Counted from the first letter of the stretch, positions 43,900 through 52,703 are shown. The stretch: DNA of 64,000 nucleotides from Oscillospiraceae bacterium (GCA_021769525.1 JAETSQ010000006.1:24301-88300), one strand, 5' to 3'. Program-made: numbers and translations. Notes: generated by a model from the sequence alone, not told the origin.

Positions 43900-43978
43900 C
43901 CAATCTGGGCTGCCGCCCAGCCCCGCCTTCTTTTTCTTTTCACGGGAAAAGAAAAAGAAGCAAAAAGAAAAGCGGCCA
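43900..43978 (+). repeat. Dispersed palindromic A/G-rich repeat, copy 6
   Basis: CCAATCTGGGCTGCCGCCC, TTCTTTTTCTTTTC...GAAAAGAAAAAGAA, AAGCGGCCAAA. Same orientation and flanks as copy 2. Confidence 0.85.
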
Positions 43979-44045
43979 AAGTATTTATAACGCAGTAAAT
44001 CGACCTAAGGTCTGCGCAATTTGAACACTTCCTTGCCCAGAATGC

Positions 44046-44071
44046 AGAAGAGCCCCCGAAGGGGCTCTTCT
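44046..44071 (-). terminator. Hairpin after the anti-sigma gene
   Basis: AGAAGAGCCCC-CGAA-GGGGCTCTTCT, an 11-pair stem just past the stop codon. The T tail is poor. Confidence 0.5.
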
Positions 44072-44086
44072 ACGCGGTTTATAGCT

Positions 44087-45073
44087 TTATGGCTGCTGCC
44101 ATTCCCGGACGGCAATCAGTTCCAGGCGGGGATTTGCAGGGTCGGTCTCATCCGCCAAAATAAAGCAGAACTGGTTGGACGCGACCTCCCTGCCCTCCTG
44201 GTCACAATAGACAATGAAAAATTCGAATTCTTTGCCGTCAGAATCTTCGCTGGAACCGCAAAACACAGGTGTGAGGCCTTCCCTGGGGGCGTGCCGGGAA
44301 GCTGCCTCCAGGGCTTGCGCTTGGAGGGACTGGGTGCGCCGCTCCCATTCTTCGTCTACCTCGCCCCACCCGATGTCCGGATTGAGGTCCGTCTCCGGCT
44401 CCCCGCTGTCCGGGTGCACGGGCGCCATCTCTCCGCCGCCGACGTCCGGGTTTGCGTCATCCGCCGGGACATTGGCTGCGCTCTTCTCGGTTTTGCCTGT
44501 AGAGTCCTCGGCGGCGCTGGCCGGAGCGGGCGCGCCGGAGGCGGTGGCGGCGCTTTGGTCCTGCCCGTCTTCGGGTGTCTCCGCCGGGGCGTCGGCGCTT
44601 TGATAGCTGCGCAGAAGGGGCGCGTTTTCCTCGGCGCTTTCCGGTGCCGCATCGTAGGCGGCGGCCGCCGAGGAGGGGGCGGCGGGGGCCGCCGGGCTTG
44701 TGCCGCTGAAGTTCTTTGCCAGCCCCACCTCCCGGCCCTGGTACACCAGCAGCACCAGCGCCAGACAGGCGGCCAGGGGGACGCCCCGCCGGAGGACCTT
44801 CCTCCAGGGGATCACCTTCCCGGCGGGGGGCGCGGCTGCTTCGGTGTCCCCGGCAGCAGGGAGGGCCTCCTCCGGGTTCTCCTCCCCGGCAGTGCCTTCC
44901 CAGGCGGGGGAAGCTCCTACCGGCGCCTCTTCCTCCGGCGGGGTGAGGGAACCCTCATCCATCCGCCGGAACAGCGCGGCGGCGGAGAGGGCGGGGGGCA
45001 GCTCCGGCTCCCCCAGGAGGGCCAGCTTTTCCCGCAGAAATTCCAGGTCTTGTTCCGTTTCGTGCTCGTTCAT
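44087..45073 (-). CDS. Anti-sigma-factor-like membrane protein
   Basis: 328 residues. The cytoplasmic N-terminus (about 1-95) contains a helical bundle with LREKLALLGEPELPPALSAAALFRR, then one transmembrane helix (about 98-113, GVPLAACLALVLLVY) and a long Ala/Pro/Glu/Asp-rich outer region with a structured C-terminal domain (LTPVFCGSSED... FCFILADE). Lies 20 bases after an ECF sigma gene and is probably its regulator. Reading is by position and topology, not by a ZAS cysteine motif. Confidence 0.7.
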   Translation of the reverse strand: MNEHETEQDLEFLREKLALLGEPELPPALSAAALFRRMDEGSLTPPEEEAPVGASPAWEGTAGEENPEEALPAAGDTEAAAPPAGKVIPWRKVLRRGVPLAACLALVLLVYQGREVGLAKNFSGTSPAAPAAPSSAAAAYDAAPESAEENAPLLRSYQSADAPAETPEDGQDQSAATASGAPAPASAAEDSTGKTEKSAANVPADDANPDVGGGEMAPVHPDSGEPETDLNPDIGWGEVDEEWERRTQSLQAQALEAASRHAPREGLTPVFCGSSEDSDGKEFEFFIVYCDQEGREVASNQFCFILADETDPANPRLELIAVREWQQP

Positions 45074-45093
45074 TCCGGCTTCCTCCTTTCCTC

Positions 45094-45609
45094 TTATGTA
45101 TCCTCCAGCATCCGCCGGAGCTTCTTCAGGGTGCGGTGGAGCTTGGAGCTGACAGTCCCCTGGGGCAGCTCCAGCATCTGGGCGATCTCCCGCATGGTGT
45201 ACCCCTCCAGCACCGAGAGGAGGACGATCTGCCGCTCCTCCGGGGCAAGGCGGGCCATGGCGTCCCGGACCTCGGCCCGCGGGCCGCTGGAATCGGGGAC
45301 CCCTTCCTCTATATAGTCGTCAATATCGATGTTCCCCTTCTCCCGGACGTAGCGGCCCACCCGCCGCTTGCAGCGGATGGAGAGGATGCGCAGCATCCAC
45401 TGGCGGAAACGCTCCGGCTCCCGCAGGCCCCGGATGCCCTTCCAGGCCTCCAGGAAGGTCTCGGCCACCACGTCCTCGGCGTCCTGGGGGTTCCCCAGGG
45501 TGTAGAGGGCCACCCGGTAGAGCTCGCGGGCCACCCCGTCGTAGAGACGCCCAAAGGCTTCCCGGTCTCCCTCGCGGGCCTTCGCGACGTCCTGTCCGCT
45601 GATTTCCAT
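45094..45609 (-). CDS. ECF-type RNA polymerase sigma factor
   Basis: 171 residues with sigma-70 region 2 (YDGVARELYRVALYTLGNPQDAEDVVAETFLEAWKGI) and region 4 (LAPEERQIVLLSVLEGYTMREIAQML and ELPQGTVSSKLHRTLKKLR). Typical ECF length. Forms an operon with the anti-sigma gene. Promoter-like ATAATA (minus TATTAT) at 45729-45734. Confidence 0.93.
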   Translation of the reverse strand: MEISGQDVAKAREGDREAFGRLYDGVARELYRVALYTLGNPQDAEDVVAETFLEAWKGIRGLREPERFRQWMLRILSIRCKRRVGRYVREKGNIDIDDYIEEGVPDSSGPRAEVRDAMARLAPEERQIVLLSVLEGYTMREIAQMLELPQGTVSSKLHRTLKKLRRMLEDT

Positions 45610-45917
45610 TTTCCTGTGTCACCGACCTTTTCCCCGGCCCACATCTATTCAGTGTCCGGTTTTTCGTTTTTTATTGCACCGCGGATGGATTTTCCCCCGC
45701 GTCCCATCCTGCGGGGGATGTTTCTAACATAATAGCATAGTTTGCAAAAAAAGGCCAGAGCGATCTTCGGGGGGCGGCATCAGCTTCTTATCCAAAAATT
45801 TGCGGGATGGAGCGGCTCTCTTGGCGGTTTCGCAGAAAGTGCCCTCCGCCCTCTTGCAAAGATCCGCCAAAGGGAGGAAAATAGAGGGAACGACGCAAAA
45901 AGGAGAAGAGCCTTATT
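45610..45917. other. Divergent regulatory region between ECF sigma and MATE genes
   Basis: Contains a hairpin CCCCCGC (45694-45700) / GCGGGGG (45711-45717) in the sigma-gene leader, a minus-strand TATTAT (45734-45729), and a weak plus-strand TTGCAA. No gene is seen. Confidence 0.5.
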
Positions 45918-47249
45918 ATGATGTTTTCCGCAAGGGACCTGCGCCGCCTGATCCTTCCCCTGGTGGTGGAGCAGGTCCTGCTCATCACGGTGGGGATGGC
46001 GGATACGGTGATGGTCTCCAGCGTGGGGGAGGCGGCCATCTCCGCCATCTCCCTGGTGGATTCCATCAACATCCTGCTCATCAACGTCTTTTCCGCCCTG
46101 GGCACCGGCGGGGCCATCGTCACCGCCCAGTACCTGGGCCGGGAGGACGGGGAGAACGCCAGCCGGGCCGCCAAGCAGCTCATCTACGTGGTGGGGGCCG
46201 CCTCCGGGCTTATCATGGTGGTCTGCCTGGCCCTCAACGGCCCCATCCTCCGGGCCCTCTTCGGGGCGGCGGAGGCGGACGTGATGGCCGGCGCGCGGGT
46301 CTATTTTTATATCACCGCCCTGTCCTACCCCTTCATCGGCATCTACAACGGCGGCGCGGCCGTCTTCCGGGCCATGGGCAATTCCAAGGTCTCCATGTAC
46401 TGCTCCGTTTTGATGAACCTCATCAACATCGGCGGCAACGCTGTCCTCATCTACGGCTTCGGCATCGGGGTGACGGGGGCGGCCATCGCCACCCTGACCT
46501 CCCGCCTCACCGCGGCGGCGGTGATCCTCTGGCTCCTCTGCCATGGCAGCGGCCGGGTGCAGGTCCATGGCCTGCTGCGGCCGGAGTACCGTCCGGATAT
46601 GGTGCGGGGCATCCTCCGGGTGGGGGTGCCAAACGGCCTGGAAAACGGGATGTTCCAGATCGGCAAGGTGCTGGTCCAGGGGCTGGTGGCCTCCTTCGGC
46701 ACCACCGTCATCGCCGCCAACGCCATGGCCAACAATGTCGTGATGATCCCCCATGTCTCCGGCAACGCCATCGGACTTGCCATGGTGACGGTGGTGGGCC
46801 AGTGCGTGGGTGCCGGGGAGTTCGAGCAGGCCCGGAGATATATGCTCCGCCTCACCGCCCTGGTCTACGGCACCATGGGCACCCTGGAGGTGTTCCTGGG
46901 GCTTTCCGCCGGGTTTTGGGTGGGCCTCTTCCATCTCCCGGCGGAGACTACCGGCATCACCCTGGAGCTGATCCGCTCCTTTGTGGTGGCGGCCATCCTC
47001 TTCTGGCCCGCCTCCTTTGCCCTGCCCAACGGCCTGCGGGCGGCGGGGGATGTGCGCTACACCATGGTGGTCTCCACCGTCTCCATGTGGGTGTTCCGGG
47101 TGGGGCTGAGCTTCTTCCTCTGCGGCCCCGCCGTGGGCATGGGCATCATGGGGGTGTGGGTGGCTATGTACATCGACTGGGTGGCCCGGTGCGCCGCCTT
47201 TGTGGGGCGGTTCCTCAGCGGCCGGTGGCGGGGCCGCCAGGTGATCTGA
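45918..47249 (+). CDS. MATE-family efflux transporter
   Basis: 443 residues with twelve hydrophobic helices. N-terminus LRRLILPLVVEQVLLITVGMADTVMVSSVG is typical of the NorM/DinF class; AMGNSKVSMYCSVLMNLINIGGNAVLIYG and VVGQCVGAGEFEQARRYM are further landmarks. Exports drugs or metabolites by cation antiport, inferred. Second MATE gene in the window, unrelated in sequence to the one at 32073. ATG at 45918 or 45921. Confidence 0.92.
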   Translation: MMFSARDLRRLILPLVVEQVLLITVGMADTVMVSSVGEAAISAISLVDSINILLINVFSALGTGGAIVTAQYLGREDGENASRAAKQLIYVVGAASGLIMVVCLALNGPILRALFGAAEADVMAGARVYFYITALSYPFIGIYNGGAAVFRAMGNSKVSMYCSVLMNLINIGGNAVLIYGFGIGVTGAAIATLTSRLTAAAVILWLLCHGSGRVQVHGLLRPEYRPDMVRGILRVGVPNGLENGMFQIGKVLVQGLVASFGTTVIAANAMANNVVMIPHVSGNAIGLAMVTVVGQCVGAGEFEQARRYMLRLTALVYGTMGTLEVFLGLSAGFWVGLFHLPAETTGITLELIRSFVVAAILFWPASFALPNGLRAAGDVRYTMVVSTVSMWVFRVGLSFFLCGPAVGMGIMGVWVAMYIDWVARCAAFVGRFLSGRWRGRQVI

Positions 47250-47260
47250 CCCCGCCCCAG

Positions 47261-47289
47261 GGATAACCTCCCCCGTCCCCGCATAGACT
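47261..47289 (+). promoter_or_regulatory. Possible sigma-E-like promoter
   Basis: GGATAAC (47261-47267), about 14 bases, CATAGACT (47282-47289), similar to CATAnAnT. It resembles the element before spoVB. Confidence 0.3.
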
Positions 47290-47325
47290 GTATCGTAACA
47301 GAAAGAGCGGGGGAGGGGCAGATGT

Positions 47326-47796
47326 ATGGTGACGATGGCGGTGCGCATCCGGCGGCGGAGCCTTTTGACAGTGCTGGGGGCGGTGGTGCTGGTGATGGCA
47401 GGGGCTATCCTCCTGGGGGGGCATCCGGCGGCGGCATCGGTCTTTCTGCGCCGCACCGCGGAGGTGAAGTGCGCCGCACCGGAGGACGGGGCCGCCTGGC
47501 TGCGGGAGCAGGGCTGGGAGGTGGAGGCGGTGCCCGCCGGCCAGATGGAGGTGCTGGTCCCCGCCGTCTTTGACCAGATCTACGAAAGCTACAACGACAT
47601 CCAGAAGGCCCAGGGGTTTGACATCTCCCGGTACAAGGGGGAGACGGTGACCAAGTACACCTACCTGGTGAAGAACTACCCCCAGGAGCAGGACGGGGTG
47701 GCGGCCAACCTCCTGGTGTACCAGGGGCGGATCATCGGCGCCGACCTGTGCAGCCTGGAGCTGGGCGGGTTTTTGAAGGGCGCAAAGTCCGACTGA
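47326..47796 (+). CDS. DUF4830-like exported protein
   Basis: 156 residues. An N-terminal hydrophobic helix (about 13-32) as a signal anchor, then a conserved domain beginning EVKCAAPEDGAAWLREQGWEVE with FDISRYKGETVTKYTYLVKNY and LLVYQGRIIGADL, as in DUF4830 proteins of Clostridia. GGGAGGGG precedes the ATG at 47326; a second ATG at 47335 is possible. Function unknown. Confidence 0.75.
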   Translation: MVTMAVRIRRRSLLTVLGAVVLVMAGAILLGGHPAAASVFLRRTAEVKCAAPEDGAAWLREQGWEVEAVPAGQMEVLVPAVFDQIYESYNDIQKAQGFDISRYKGETVTKYTYLVKNYPQEQDGVAANLLVYQGRIIGADLCSLELGGFLKGAKSD

Positions 47797-47817
47797 AACG
47801 AGTATATAAGCATGAGG

Positions 47818-47847
47818 AAAGGGCCTCCCGACTGGGGGCCCTTTTCT
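47818..47847 (+). terminator. Terminator after the DUF4830-like gene
   Basis: AAAGGGCCTCCCGACTGGGGGCCCTTTTC hairpin with T tail. Confidence 0.8.
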
Positions 47848-47884
47848 TGTGGTTGTTGCGGGAGTGTCCCGTTCGCAGACCTTT

Positions 47885-48015
47885 TTGTAAAGCATGGCCG
47901 AAGGCCCGTAAAAGTTTCGGTCAAGCCTTTTCAAAGGCTTGCAGGGGAGCCGAGGGGGCGGAGCCCCCCGGTCGCTCCCCGCAGGGAGCGAAACTCTTTC
48001 CGCCGGAAAGGGGGA
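47885..48015. repeat. Palindrome-rich repeat covering the end of the ROK gene
   Basis: Successive short hairpins (AAGCCTTTTCAAAGGCTT, GGGGGCGGAGCCCCC, GCTCCCCGCAGGGAGC) characterise this block. The last ~27 codons of the ROK gene are read through it. Confidence 0.55.
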
Positions 48016-49222
48016 TCTCCAGCCTCCCCTGGAAGACATTATCCGCCACCAGGGCCAGGGCGCCCACCAGCGGAGCCTGGCCGTGGTGGTGGGAGCGGAG
48101 GACCCGCAGGGTGCGGAAGCGCTCGTCGCTGATGCGGGTCTGGAGCTTCCGCAGCAGCAGGTCCTCCAGGGCGGAGCCGGGGACGTTGCTCTCATAGTCC
48201 ATGATGATATAGGAAATATCCAGGATGTTCAGGACGTTGAGGACCGCGTGGGAAAGGTAGTCGCAGTACTCGTTGAGGGCGGAGACCGCCAGCAGGTCGT
48301 TCTGGTTGGCAAGGTCGATGATATGGACCAGGGAGACGGCGGCGGGGTCCTTGATGCGGGTATCCGGGTAGAGGGGGAGCTGCTGGGCGATGAAGCTGCG
48401 CACGTTGGCGATGTTGGCGTACAGCTCCAGACAGCCCACGTTGCCGCAGGGGCACCGGGGTCCCACAAAGTTGATGGTGGAGTGGCCGATCTCGCCGCTC
48501 TGCCCCCGGTTGCCGTGGTACAGGTCGTTGTGGAGCACCAGGCCGGAGCCGATGCCGTACTTCAGGTGGACGTACAGGAAGTTAGGGATCTCCTTGCCGC
48601 TGCCGTACATCTTCTCGCAAAGGGCGCCGGCGTTTCCGTCGTTGATGAGGAAGGCGGGCAGGCCGGTGTGCTTTTCCATCTCCTCCACGATGGGCAGGTC
48701 CTCGATGCCCCAGAAGTTGGGGGGATTCAGGAGGACCCCGGAAGGGGCGTCCAGCGGCCCGATGCTGGAGATGCCCACCGCCAGGAGGGGGCCGCCGGCC
48801 CGCGCCCGCAGGGCATCGATGCCGGAAAAGAGGATGTGCAGCAGATGCCCGGCGTCCTCCAGCTTCTGGGTGCGGTCGGTGACGCTCTCCAGGATGTTCC
48901 CGGCAAGGTCCCCCAGCACCACCTGGTACAGCCCTCTTTTGATGAGGACGCCGAGGATCTTGGGGGCGCGGGAGGAGAGGGCCAGGGGGGTGGGGATGCG
49001 CCCGTTGGCGGGCTGGAGGCGGGAGGCGGGGCCCTCCTCCTCGGTGATGATCCCCAGCTCCAGCAGCTCCGAGATGATGTTGCTCACCGTCATTTTGGTG
49101 AGGTGGGTAATCTTTGCCAGGTCGATGCGGGAAAGACCCGGCTGGGTGGCGATAAGTTTCAGGAGAAGCAGGAGGTTTTTCTGCTTCAGGCCCTTGATGC
49201 TGATACCGACGTCGCTGGTCAT
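47921..49222 (-). CDS. ROK-family transcriptional regulator (XylR/NagC type)
   Basis: 433 residues. N-terminal winged helix (KQKNLLLLLKLIATQPGLSRIDLAKITHLTKMTVSN) followed by a ROK sugar-binding domain (VGISSIGPLDAPSGVLLNPPNFWGI, LINDGNAGALCEKMYG, ELYANIANV with the zinc-type CGNVGCLE). Should repress the divergent operon and be released by a sugar or sugar phosphate. Its C-terminal 25-odd residues (GGKSFAPCGERPGGSAPSAP) are encoded by a dispersed repeat, so the native C-terminus may have been altered. ATG at 49222 follows GAGGTGG. Confidence 0.9.
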   Translation of the reverse strand: MTSDVGISIKGLKQKNLLLLLKLIATQPGLSRIDLAKITHLTKMTVSNIISELLELGIITEEEGPASRLQPANGRIPTPLALSSRAPKILGVLIKRGLYQVVLGDLAGNILESVTDRTQKLEDAGHLLHILFSGIDALRARAGGPLLAVGISSIGPLDAPSGVLLNPPNFWGIEDLPIVEEMEKHTGLPAFLINDGNAGALCEKMYGSGKEIPNFLYVHLKYGIGSGLVLHNDLYHGNRGQSGEIGHSTINFVGPRCPCGNVGCLELYANIANVRSFIAQQLPLYPDTRIKDPAAVSLVHIIDLANQNDLLAVSALNEYCDYLSHAVLNVLNILDISYIIMDYESNVPGSALEDLLLRKLQTRISDERFRTLRVLRSHHHGQAPLVGALALVADNVFQGRLEIPLSGGKSFAPCGERPGGSAPSAPLQAFEKA

Positions 49223-49249
49223 GGTTCCACCTCGCTTTAGATTCCGTCG

Positions 49250-49272
49250 TAGTTTATAAAAAATATTTACTA
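49250..49272. promoter_or_regulatory. Candidate ROK operator O1
   Basis: TAGT-N15-ACTA in an AT-rich stretch near the start of the ROK gene; compare with O2. Confidence 0.4.
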
Positions 49273-49398
49273 TATAACCTCTGTGTTGTTTTAATGATAA
49301 CACATCCTTCATGAAATTTCAATATTTTACAAAGAAATAAGGTGAAATTAGACAAATTTTTTACAGAGAATTCGTAGAGACAGACAAAAATATTTTTA

Positions 49399-49441
49399 TT
49401 TAGTAAAAAGTATTGACTAAACCGGAGGGGAAATCTATAAT
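49399..49441 (+). promoter_or_regulatory. Promoter of the sugar operon with ROK operator O2
   Basis: TTGACT (49413-49418), 17-base spacer, TATAAT (49436-49441). TTTAGT-N11-ACTAAA (49399-49421) overlaps the -35 and has the TTAGT...ACTAA form of XylR-type ROK operators. Confidence 0.75.
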
Positions 49442-49492
49442 GAGGTCAGAGGCAAGGGAGCGGACGAGCTCGCCGGAAGGGAGGAAGGAACG

Positions 49493-50137
49493 ATGAAAGA
49501 AACCCAAAGGCCCCTGGAGGAACTGCTGTGTGCCTATCCGGAGCTGGCGGAATGCCGGGAGAGCATCGGGGCGGCCTTCGCCCTGCTGCGGGACTGCCTG
49601 GCGGAGGGGAACAAGCTGGTGCTCTGCGGCAACGGAGGGAGCTGCGCCGACTGCGACCACATCGCGGGGGAGCTTTTGAAGGGCTTCTGCCGCAGGAGGC
49701 CCCTGGAGGAGGGGGAGAAGGAATTCCTCCGGCGCCTGGAGCCGGGCCGCGGGGAGATGCTGGCGGAAAAGCTGCAAAAGGGCCTGGCGGCGGTGAACCT
49801 CTGCGGCCATACCGCCGCCATGACCGCGGTAGCCAACGACACCGACGGAGAGCTGATCTTTGCCCAGCAGCTGATGGGCCTGGGAGCTAGGGGGGATGTC
49901 CTGGTGTGCCTCTGCCCCAGGGGCAGCGCGGAAAACATCCTGAACGCCATCGCGGCGGCCCGGCTGCGGGGGATGAAGGTGCTGGGCCTCACCGCCAGGA
50001 GCGGCGGAAAGATGCGGGGGCTGTGCGATGTCCTCATCCCGGTGCCGGCGGAGGAGATCTACCGCGCCCAGGAGTACCACCTGCCGGTCTATCACGCTCT
50101 CTGCCGGATGCTGGAAGCCGCCTTTTTTGAGGAATGA
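49493..50137 (+). CDS. SIS-domain phosphosugar isomerase (GmhA-like)
   Basis: 214 residues. SIS fold with LVLCGNGGSCADCDH, AVANDTDGELIFAQQL and GDVLVCLCPRGSAEN, close to sedoheptulose-7-phosphate isomerase (GmhA). Cysteines replace common residues. Likely interconverts a ketose and an aldose, with or without phosphate. First gene of the operon; strong GGAGG-like ribosome site before ATG 49493. Confidence 0.88.
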   Translation: MKETQRPLEELLCAYPELAECRESIGAAFALLRDCLAEGNKLVLCGNGGSCADCDHIAGELLKGFCRRRPLEEGEKEFLRRLEPGRGEMLAEKLQKGLAAVNLCGHTAAMTAVANDTDGELIFAQQLMGLGARGDVLVCLCPRGSAENILNAIAAARLRGMKVLGLTARSGGKMRGLCDVLIPVPAEEIYRAQEYHLPVYHALCRMLEAAFFEE

Positions 50138-50159
50138 TGGGAGAAGGAAGGGGATCACG

Positions 50160-50843
50160 ATGAAATATTTTCTGGACAGTTCGGATATAAACGAGGTGGA
50201 GTACGCCTTTTCCGCCTTTGGCATTGACGGAGTCACCACCAACCCCCGCCAGCTGGCGGTCCTTGGCAAAAAGGAAAGGGTGGTGGTCCGGGAGCTGGGG
50301 GAGTGGGCCGCCCGAAAGGGCTTTACCGGCAGCCAGGATTTTCCCATCTCCATCGAGGTGGACCCCAACCTCGCCGGGTGGGAGGAGATCTGCCGGGAGG
50401 CCAGGGAGATCGTCCGGCAGGGGCCCTGCTTTGTGGTAAAGATCCCCTGCACCGAGCAGGGGCTCATCGCCGCCCGGCGGCTGGAAGAGGAGGGCATCCG
50501 CACCAACATCACCCTGGTGTTCTCCCGCTCCCAGGCCCTGGCGGCGGCCCGGCTGGGGGCAAAGTTCGTCTCCCCCTTTGTAGGGTGGAAGGAGAACTTT
50601 GGGGAGGATACCGCCGGCTACCTCCAGGACATCGTGGAGACCTACCGCAACTACCGCTATGATACCGAGATCATCGTGGCGGCGGTGCGCAGCGGCAAGG
50701 TGCTGGCCGACGCCGCCCGGATGGGGGCGGATATTGTCACCTGCTCTCTGGAGGTGATGAAGAACAGCGTTTACCACCCCTTTACCGATTACGGCCTGCG
50801 GTTCTTCACCGAGGCATGGAACGCAGTGGAGGCGATGGAATGA
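50160..50843 (+). CDS. Transaldolase / fructose-6-phosphate aldolase family
   Basis: 227 residues with the short Tal/FSA fold. Conserved LDSSDI at the N-terminus (Asp6), VTTNPRQLA (Asn28), and the Schiff-base lysine Lys94 in VVKIPCT. TNITLVFSRSQALAAARLGA and FVSPFVGW follow. It may act as transaldolase on sugar phosphates or as a dihydroxyacetone/aldol type aldolase; the sequence alone cannot decide. Confidence 0.9.
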   Translation: MKYFLDSSDINEVEYAFSAFGIDGVTTNPRQLAVLGKKERVVVRELGEWAARKGFTGSQDFPISIEVDPNLAGWEEICREAREIVRQGPCFVVKIPCTEQGLIAARRLEEEGIRTNITLVFSRSQALAAARLGAKFVSPFVGWKENFGEDTAGYLQDIVETYRNYRYDTEIIVAAVRSGKVLADAARMGADIVTCSLEVMKNSVYHPFTDYGLRFFTEAWNAVEAME

Positions 50844-51718
50844 GCAGAGAGAAAAAAACGGTGTGGGAGCTGGAGCGGTTCGCCCTGGAGATCCGCCGCC
50901 AGACCATCCGGGAGCTGCACAGCCTGGGCTCCGGCCATGTGGGAGGGTGTATGTCCATTGTGGAGCTGCTGGCGGTCCTTTACGGGGAGCGGCTGCAGGT
51001 GGACCCGGCCAACCCCCGCTGGGAGGAGCGGGACCGGCTGGTGGTCTCCAAGGGACACGCCGGACCGGCGGTCTACGCCGCCCTGGCCTTGCGGGGATTC
51101 TTCCCCCTGGAGCAGCTGGAAACGCTGAACCGCCCAGGGACCAAGCTCCCCAGCCATATGGACGCCCAAAAGACCCCCGGCGTGGATATGACCACCGGTT
51201 CCCTGGGCCAAGGGGTCTCCGCCGGAGTGGGGATGGCCCTGGCGGCCCGGATGGATAAACGAAGCTGCCAGGTCTGTGTTGTGGCAGGGGACGGGGAATG
51301 TGACGAAGGCCAGGTGTGGGAGGCGGCTCTCTTCGCCGCCGCCCAGGGGCTGGATAACCTGACCCTGATTATCGACCAAAACCACCTCCAGCTGGACGGC
51401 AGCACCGACGAGGTGCTGAGCCTGGGGAGCCTGGAAGAAAAGCTCCGGGCCTTTGGCTGGCAGGTGCTTTCGGTGGAGGACGGACACAGCATCCCCCAGC
51501 TTCGCCAGGCGCTTTCCGCCGCCTGGAGCGGCAAAGACGGCCGCCCTACAGCGGTGGTGCTGAACACCATCAAGGGAAAGGGCTATCCCGCGGCCATGCG
51601 GGGCCCGAACCACCACATGATCATCAGCGACGGGGACTTTGAAGAAGCCATGGAGGCGCTGGCCCAGGAAGAACAGCGCCTCCGGGAGCGGGAGGAGGCG
51701 GCAGGATGTACCAGATAG
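50840..51718 (+). CDS. Transketolase, N-terminal subunit
   Basis: 292 residues. One half of a split transketolase, carrying the ThDP pyrophosphate site: RLVVSKGHAGPAVYAAL, SHMDAQKTPGVDMTTGSLGQG, and VVAGDGECDEGQVWEA. Starts by ATGA overlap with the transaldolase gene and overlaps the next by 13 bases, so expression is coupled. Confidence 0.95.
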   Translation: MSREKKTVWELERFALEIRRQTIRELHSLGSGHVGGCMSIVELLAVLYGERLQVDPANPRWEERDRLVVSKGHAGPAVYAALALRGFFPLEQLETLNRPGTKLPSHMDAQKTPGVDMTTGSLGQGVSAGVGMALAARMDKRSCQVCVVAGDGECDEGQVWEAALFAAAQGLDNLTLIIDQNHLQLDGSTDEVLSLGSLEEKLRAFGWQVLSVEDGHSIPQLRQALSAAWSGKDGRPTAVVLNTIKGKGYPAAMRGPNHHMIISDGDFEEAMEALAQEEQRLREREEAAGCTR

Positions 51719-52677
51719 CGGAGCGATACCCTCTGGACGGAGCGGAGATGCGGGAAATCTACTGCCGGACCCTGGAGGAGTGCATGGAGGCTGACCCCGC
51801 CGTGGTGGCCCTGGATGCGGACCTGATGACCCCCCTGGGCATCGCCGGCCTTTGGAAAAAGCGCCCGGAGCGAATCTTCAACTGCGGGATACAGGAGGCC
51901 AACATGGTGGGGGTGGCGGCTGGCATGGCCAGGGAGGGGAAGAAGCCCTTCGTCCATACCTTCGGCGTCTTTGCCTCCCGCCGGGCCTGCGACCAGATTT
52001 ACATGAGCTGCGCCTACGGCGGCAACTCCGTCTGCATTGTGGGAAGCGACCCCGGCGTGGCCAGCGCCCTTAACGGGGGCACCCACGCCCCCAATGAGGA
52101 CATCGCCATCCTGCGGGCCTGTCCCACCATGACGGTGGTGGAGCCGGCGGACGCCCAAACCCTCCGCTGCCTCATCCCCCAGCTGGCGGCGCTGCCCGCC
52201 CCCAGCTACCTGCGCCTCTTCCGGCGGCAGCGGCCTCGCATCTACCCGGAGACGGAGACCTTCTCCATCGGCAAAGCAAAGCAGCTGACCCAGGGGGAGG
52301 ACGCAGCCATCCTGGCCTGCGGCATCGAGGTGTACGAGGCCCTGGAAGCCGCCGCTCGTCTGGAGCAGGAGGGCATCCGGGTCCGGGTGCTGGATCTCTT
52401 CAGCATCAAACCCTTGGATACCCAGGCGGTGCTGGCCGCCGCCAGAGAGACCGGCGCCATTGTCACAGCGGAAAACCACAACATCCTGGGGGGCCTGGGA
52501 AGCGCGGTGGCGGAGCTTTTGGCCGAGGAGTGCCCGGTTCCCCTGGAACGGGTGGGCATTCGGGACCAGTTCGGCCAGGTGGGCCCCATGGACTGGCTGA
52601 TGGAGCATTACGGCCTCACCGCTGGGGATATTACAGAAAAGGTAAAGCGGGTCATCGCCCGCAAGGGCAAAAAGTAA
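51706..52677 (+). CDS. Transketolase, C-terminal subunit
   Basis: 323 residues: pyrimidine-binding domain with IFNCGIQEANMVGVAAGMA (catalytic Glu in GIQEAN), plus the C-terminal domain (EDAAILACGIEVYEALEAA, VRVLDLFSIKPLD). Pairs with the N-terminal subunit to transfer two-carbon units from ketoses. Split transketolases are widespread in Firmicutes sugar operons. Confidence 0.95.
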   Translation: MYQIAERYPLDGAEMREIYCRTLEECMEADPAVVALDADLMTPLGIAGLWKKRPERIFNCGIQEANMVGVAAGMAREGKKPFVHTFGVFASRRACDQIYMSCAYGGNSVCIVGSDPGVASALNGGTHAPNEDIAILRACPTMTVVEPADAQTLRCLIPQLAALPAPSYLRLFRRQRPRIYPETETFSIGKAKQLTQGEDAAILACGIEVYEALEAAARLEQEGIRVRVLDLFSIKPLDTQAVLAAARETGAIVTAENHNILGGLGSAVAELLAEECPVPLERVGIRDQFGQVGPMDWLMEHYGLTAGDITEKVKRVIARKGKK

Positions 52678-52703
52678 GTACCAAGATGAAAAGGAGAATG
52701 ATG

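Noticed and set aside
43236..43979. Long minus-strand frame covering the tRNA-like motif and the DIP1984 gene
   Set aside because: Out of frame with the recognised DIP1984 protein; its C-terminus is a translation of the T-arm.
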